Assembly: GCA_964506645.1 (NCBI GenBank)
Contig: CAZDML010000044.1
Location: 1-14,535, forward strand
Length of the DNA stretch: 14,535 nucleotides
Direction of reading: 5' to 3'
Origin: CAZDML01 sp964506645
GTDB taxonomy: Bacteria; Elusimicrobiota; Elusimicrobia; 2-01-FULL-59-12
The translations under genes and the position numbers were made by a program. Below, piece by piece: positions 13,014 through 14,535 of the stretch; within the stretch, counting starts at the first letter, position 1, and each line of letters begins with the position of its first letter. The notes beneath the pieces are model-generated. The model was not told the DNA's origin and ran no database searches. It worked only from the letters and a program-made list of their open reading frames with translations.

Positions 13014-14535
13014 CGATCTTCATCGTCCCGCTGCGCACCCGGTCGGGGCTATCGGTACCTGCGGCAACAAACATCAATCGATCATTCTCCTGCGGTGGGA
13101 TGGGGCACGAAATGGTGGCTTCACCGCTTGCGTCGGTCGTCACCGTGCCCTGGGCTTCCGTCCAGCTGATGGGATAAAAGAATCCGTAGTGGACTTTACG
13201 TTGAGGCATACGCTGCTGCGCGTCGTTCGTGACCGTTACCACGTAACTCGATGGTCCATTTTTCAACGCTGGACGAAGGGTGACATGCTCAGCAGCAACG
13301 GCGGTTAAAAAGGACACACTCGTACGTCCGACGGGGGTGCCGTCCTTGTCCAGCGCGCGCACGTTCAATCGTAGGCGGCGCCGGGCCATCTTCGGCAGTT
13401 TGAAAAAGCCATGCCATCCTCCGCGTCCCGGTCCCTCGAGCGGAAGCCAGTCGCTGTCGTTTAAGTTGTATTGCATCGAGGCGACGTTAAATCCGCCCAC
13501 CGCGTTAATCACAATTTTTTCTTGAAGTGGATAAATATGGTTGGCTTTGGGATGGAGAACAATCACTTCGTTATGCGCCGCGACGTCGCTGTAAATGCGG
13601 CGCGGAATGCCTTCCATATCTTTTTTGCTGTCCGTAGGAATCCCTAAAATACCGTTCCATTCCCAGGGCTCATCCGCATCGTGCGTGTCCGGATCTTTGG
13701 GGTAATACCAGGTGTCGACCCAGGAGACGAGCACAAACCCATTGGCATGGCCTTCCACCGTTCCACGCAAACTTTCCAGATTTTTCAAACTTTGCGTGTA
13801 TTCGTCGAGTCCGCCCGCGCCGCCAAACTGCACCGACGTCGAACTTTTTGAAACGGAATAACCGCCGGTTTCTCCTACGAGAAACGGTCGGTCCTGTCCA
13901 AAGCGGTCGACCAGCCAACGAACATAGCCGGGAAATCCCAGCGCGTGGTTGAGCGAAGCCGGGGCAAAAGCAAAGGCGTTGAACATGACAAAGTCCCACA
14001 TGCTGTGATCCATAAAGGCCACGGAAAGCCAACTGTCCATGGAGACGGGTCGCGGATCTACGGTCTGTAGGGTGCGTTTGAGGCGACGGAAAAATTGTTC
14101 CGTCGCCGGTACGCCCGATTCGAATACAGCTTGTGCGTTTGGCTCGGTCATGATCGCATAGCCCAAAATGTTGTCAAACGGTTTGGATTGTTCGGCGATG
14201 GTCTGCACGATGCGCGCACAGGACTCCTGGTTGTGCGGGTCGGAAAAATTCTGCTTGGGGTCGAGCCAGATTCCCTGGAGCACCATGAGGCCGTGCTTTC
14301 GAGCGAGTTCTAATTCTTGGGGGGAGAGCGCGTCCCACGTGCGGATCGTATTAAAGTGCGCGGCCTTGATCCGCTCAAAATCGTGATCGATCCAGTTGTA
14401 ATTGATGCTGTCGTAGTTCGACCCGGGGCGCTGATGCGGACGCAGTGAGTTGTAGCCCACGGCACGGACAAAAAATGGTTCGCCATCGACATAGAACTGG
14501 CCTTCGTGAATTTCGACGCGGCTGGCAGCCTGCGC
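13000..14535 (-). CDS. Clan GH-A-like glycoside hydrolase, 5' end cut by window edge
   Basis: The frame is open from the right edge to a TGA at 13000, giving 511 codons; the true start and any signal peptide lie outside. The beginning, VEIHEGQFYVDGEPFFVRAVGYN, is the typical entry to a GH2/GH5-type TIM barrel. Two glutamates sit where clan GH-A enzymes have acid/base and nucleophile: GYAIMTEPNA (E131 of the visible part, codon 14145-14143) and FLVGETGGYS (E222, codon 13872-13870). The barrel appears to end near residue 310. After it come two beta-rich, Ig-like segments (about 320-400 and 410-511), the second with a TVTTDASGEATISC pattern. The substrate cannot be read. Exact family is uncertain; GH2, GH5 and related uncharacterised families are possible. 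A GTG at 14460 is an internal Val codon, not the start. Confidence 0.75.
   Translation of the reverse strand, partial: AQAASRVEIHEGQFYVDGEPFFVRAVGYNSLRPHQRPGSNYDSINYNWIDHDFERIKAAHFNTIRTWDALSPQELELARKHGLMVLQGIWLDPKQNFSDPHNQESCARIVQTIAEQSKPFDNILGYAIMTEPNAQAVFESGVPATEQFFRRLKRTLQTVDPRPVSMDSWLSVAFMDHSMWDFVMFNAFAFAPASLNHALGFPGYVRWLVDRFGQDRPFLVGETGGYSVSKSSTSVQFGGAGGLDEYTQSLKNLESLRGTVEGHANGFVLVSWVDTWYYPKDPDTHDADEPWEWNGILGIPTDSKKDMEGIPRRIYSDVAAHNEVIVLHPKANHIYPLQEKIVINAVGGFNVASMQYNLNDSDWLPLEGPGRGGWHGFFKLPKMARRRLRLNVRALDKDGTPVGRTSVSFLTAVAAEHVTLRPALKNGPSSYVVTVTNDAQQRMPQRKVHYGFFYPISWTEAQGTVTTDASGEATISCPIPPQENDRLMFVAAGTDSPDRVRSGTMKIVKVR

Noticed and set aside
12990..13020. Bidirectional terminator between the convergent genes
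   Set aside because: The two stop codons overlap by 14 nt and no G+C-rich hairpin with a T run is visible there.
14458..14460. GTG 14460 as the glycosidase start
   Set aside because: The frame stays open to the right edge and the residues upstream (VEIHEGQFYVDGEPFFVRA) are typical of the domain, so this is an internal valine.

Overview
The window looks like the replication-origin neighbourhood of a Gram-negative bacterium. Nine genes run on the minus strand without a break, in transcription order: mfd, a parvulin lipoprotein, surA, pdxA, rsmA, dnaA, dnaN, a DUF721 gene and gyrB (cut by the left edge). A signal-peptide SurA and a lipobox parvulin imply a periplasm and outer membrane. The surA-pdxA-rsmA order is the one known from E. 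coli. Here it is joined upstream to mfd and downstream to the classical dnaA-dnaN-gyrB origin cluster. I cannot assign the phylum from sequence alone. The gene order and protein style would suit an uncultivated lineage near Omnitrophota or the PVC group, but that is a low-confidence guess.

Layout, right to left on the minus strand. 11579-8478 is mfd (transcription-coupled repair). 8470-6489 holds two parvulin-type folding factors, the first a lipoprotein and the second SurA-like, joined by an ATGA stop/start overlap. 6486-5614 is pdxA (vitamin B6). 5621-4809 is rsmA (16S rRNA dimethylation), which overlaps pdxA by 8 nt. A near-consensus sigma70-type promoter straddles the rsmA stop codon and drives dnaA (4745-3375). 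The 225-nt dnaA-dnaN gap carries a perfect DnaA box, two 8-of-9 boxes, several weaker boxes, an AT-rich stretch and TAG triplets resembling a DnaA-trio. It is the best oriC candidate here. dnaN, DUF721 and gyrB follow with short gaps.

The right end (11601-14535) differs. A plus-strand gene encodes a polytopic membrane protein resembling GT-C/family-39 glycosyltransferases. It is divergent from mfd with only 21 nt between start codons. It ends in a 14-nt convergent overlap with a minus-strand clan GH-A-like glycoside hydrolase, which is cut by the right edge. This pair is the accessory part and the least understood content.

No tRNA, rRNA, CRISPR array, insertion sequence or clear rho-independent terminator was seen, and no gene-free stretch exceeds 300 nt. 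Several genes appear to use non-ATG starts (dnaA TTG, pdxA TTG, rsmA GTG, DUF721 GTG). I did not find a clearly novel multi-gene system. The most interesting points are the origin architecture, the rsmA/dnaA promoter overlap, the shortened PdxA and the membrane-GT/glycosidase pair.
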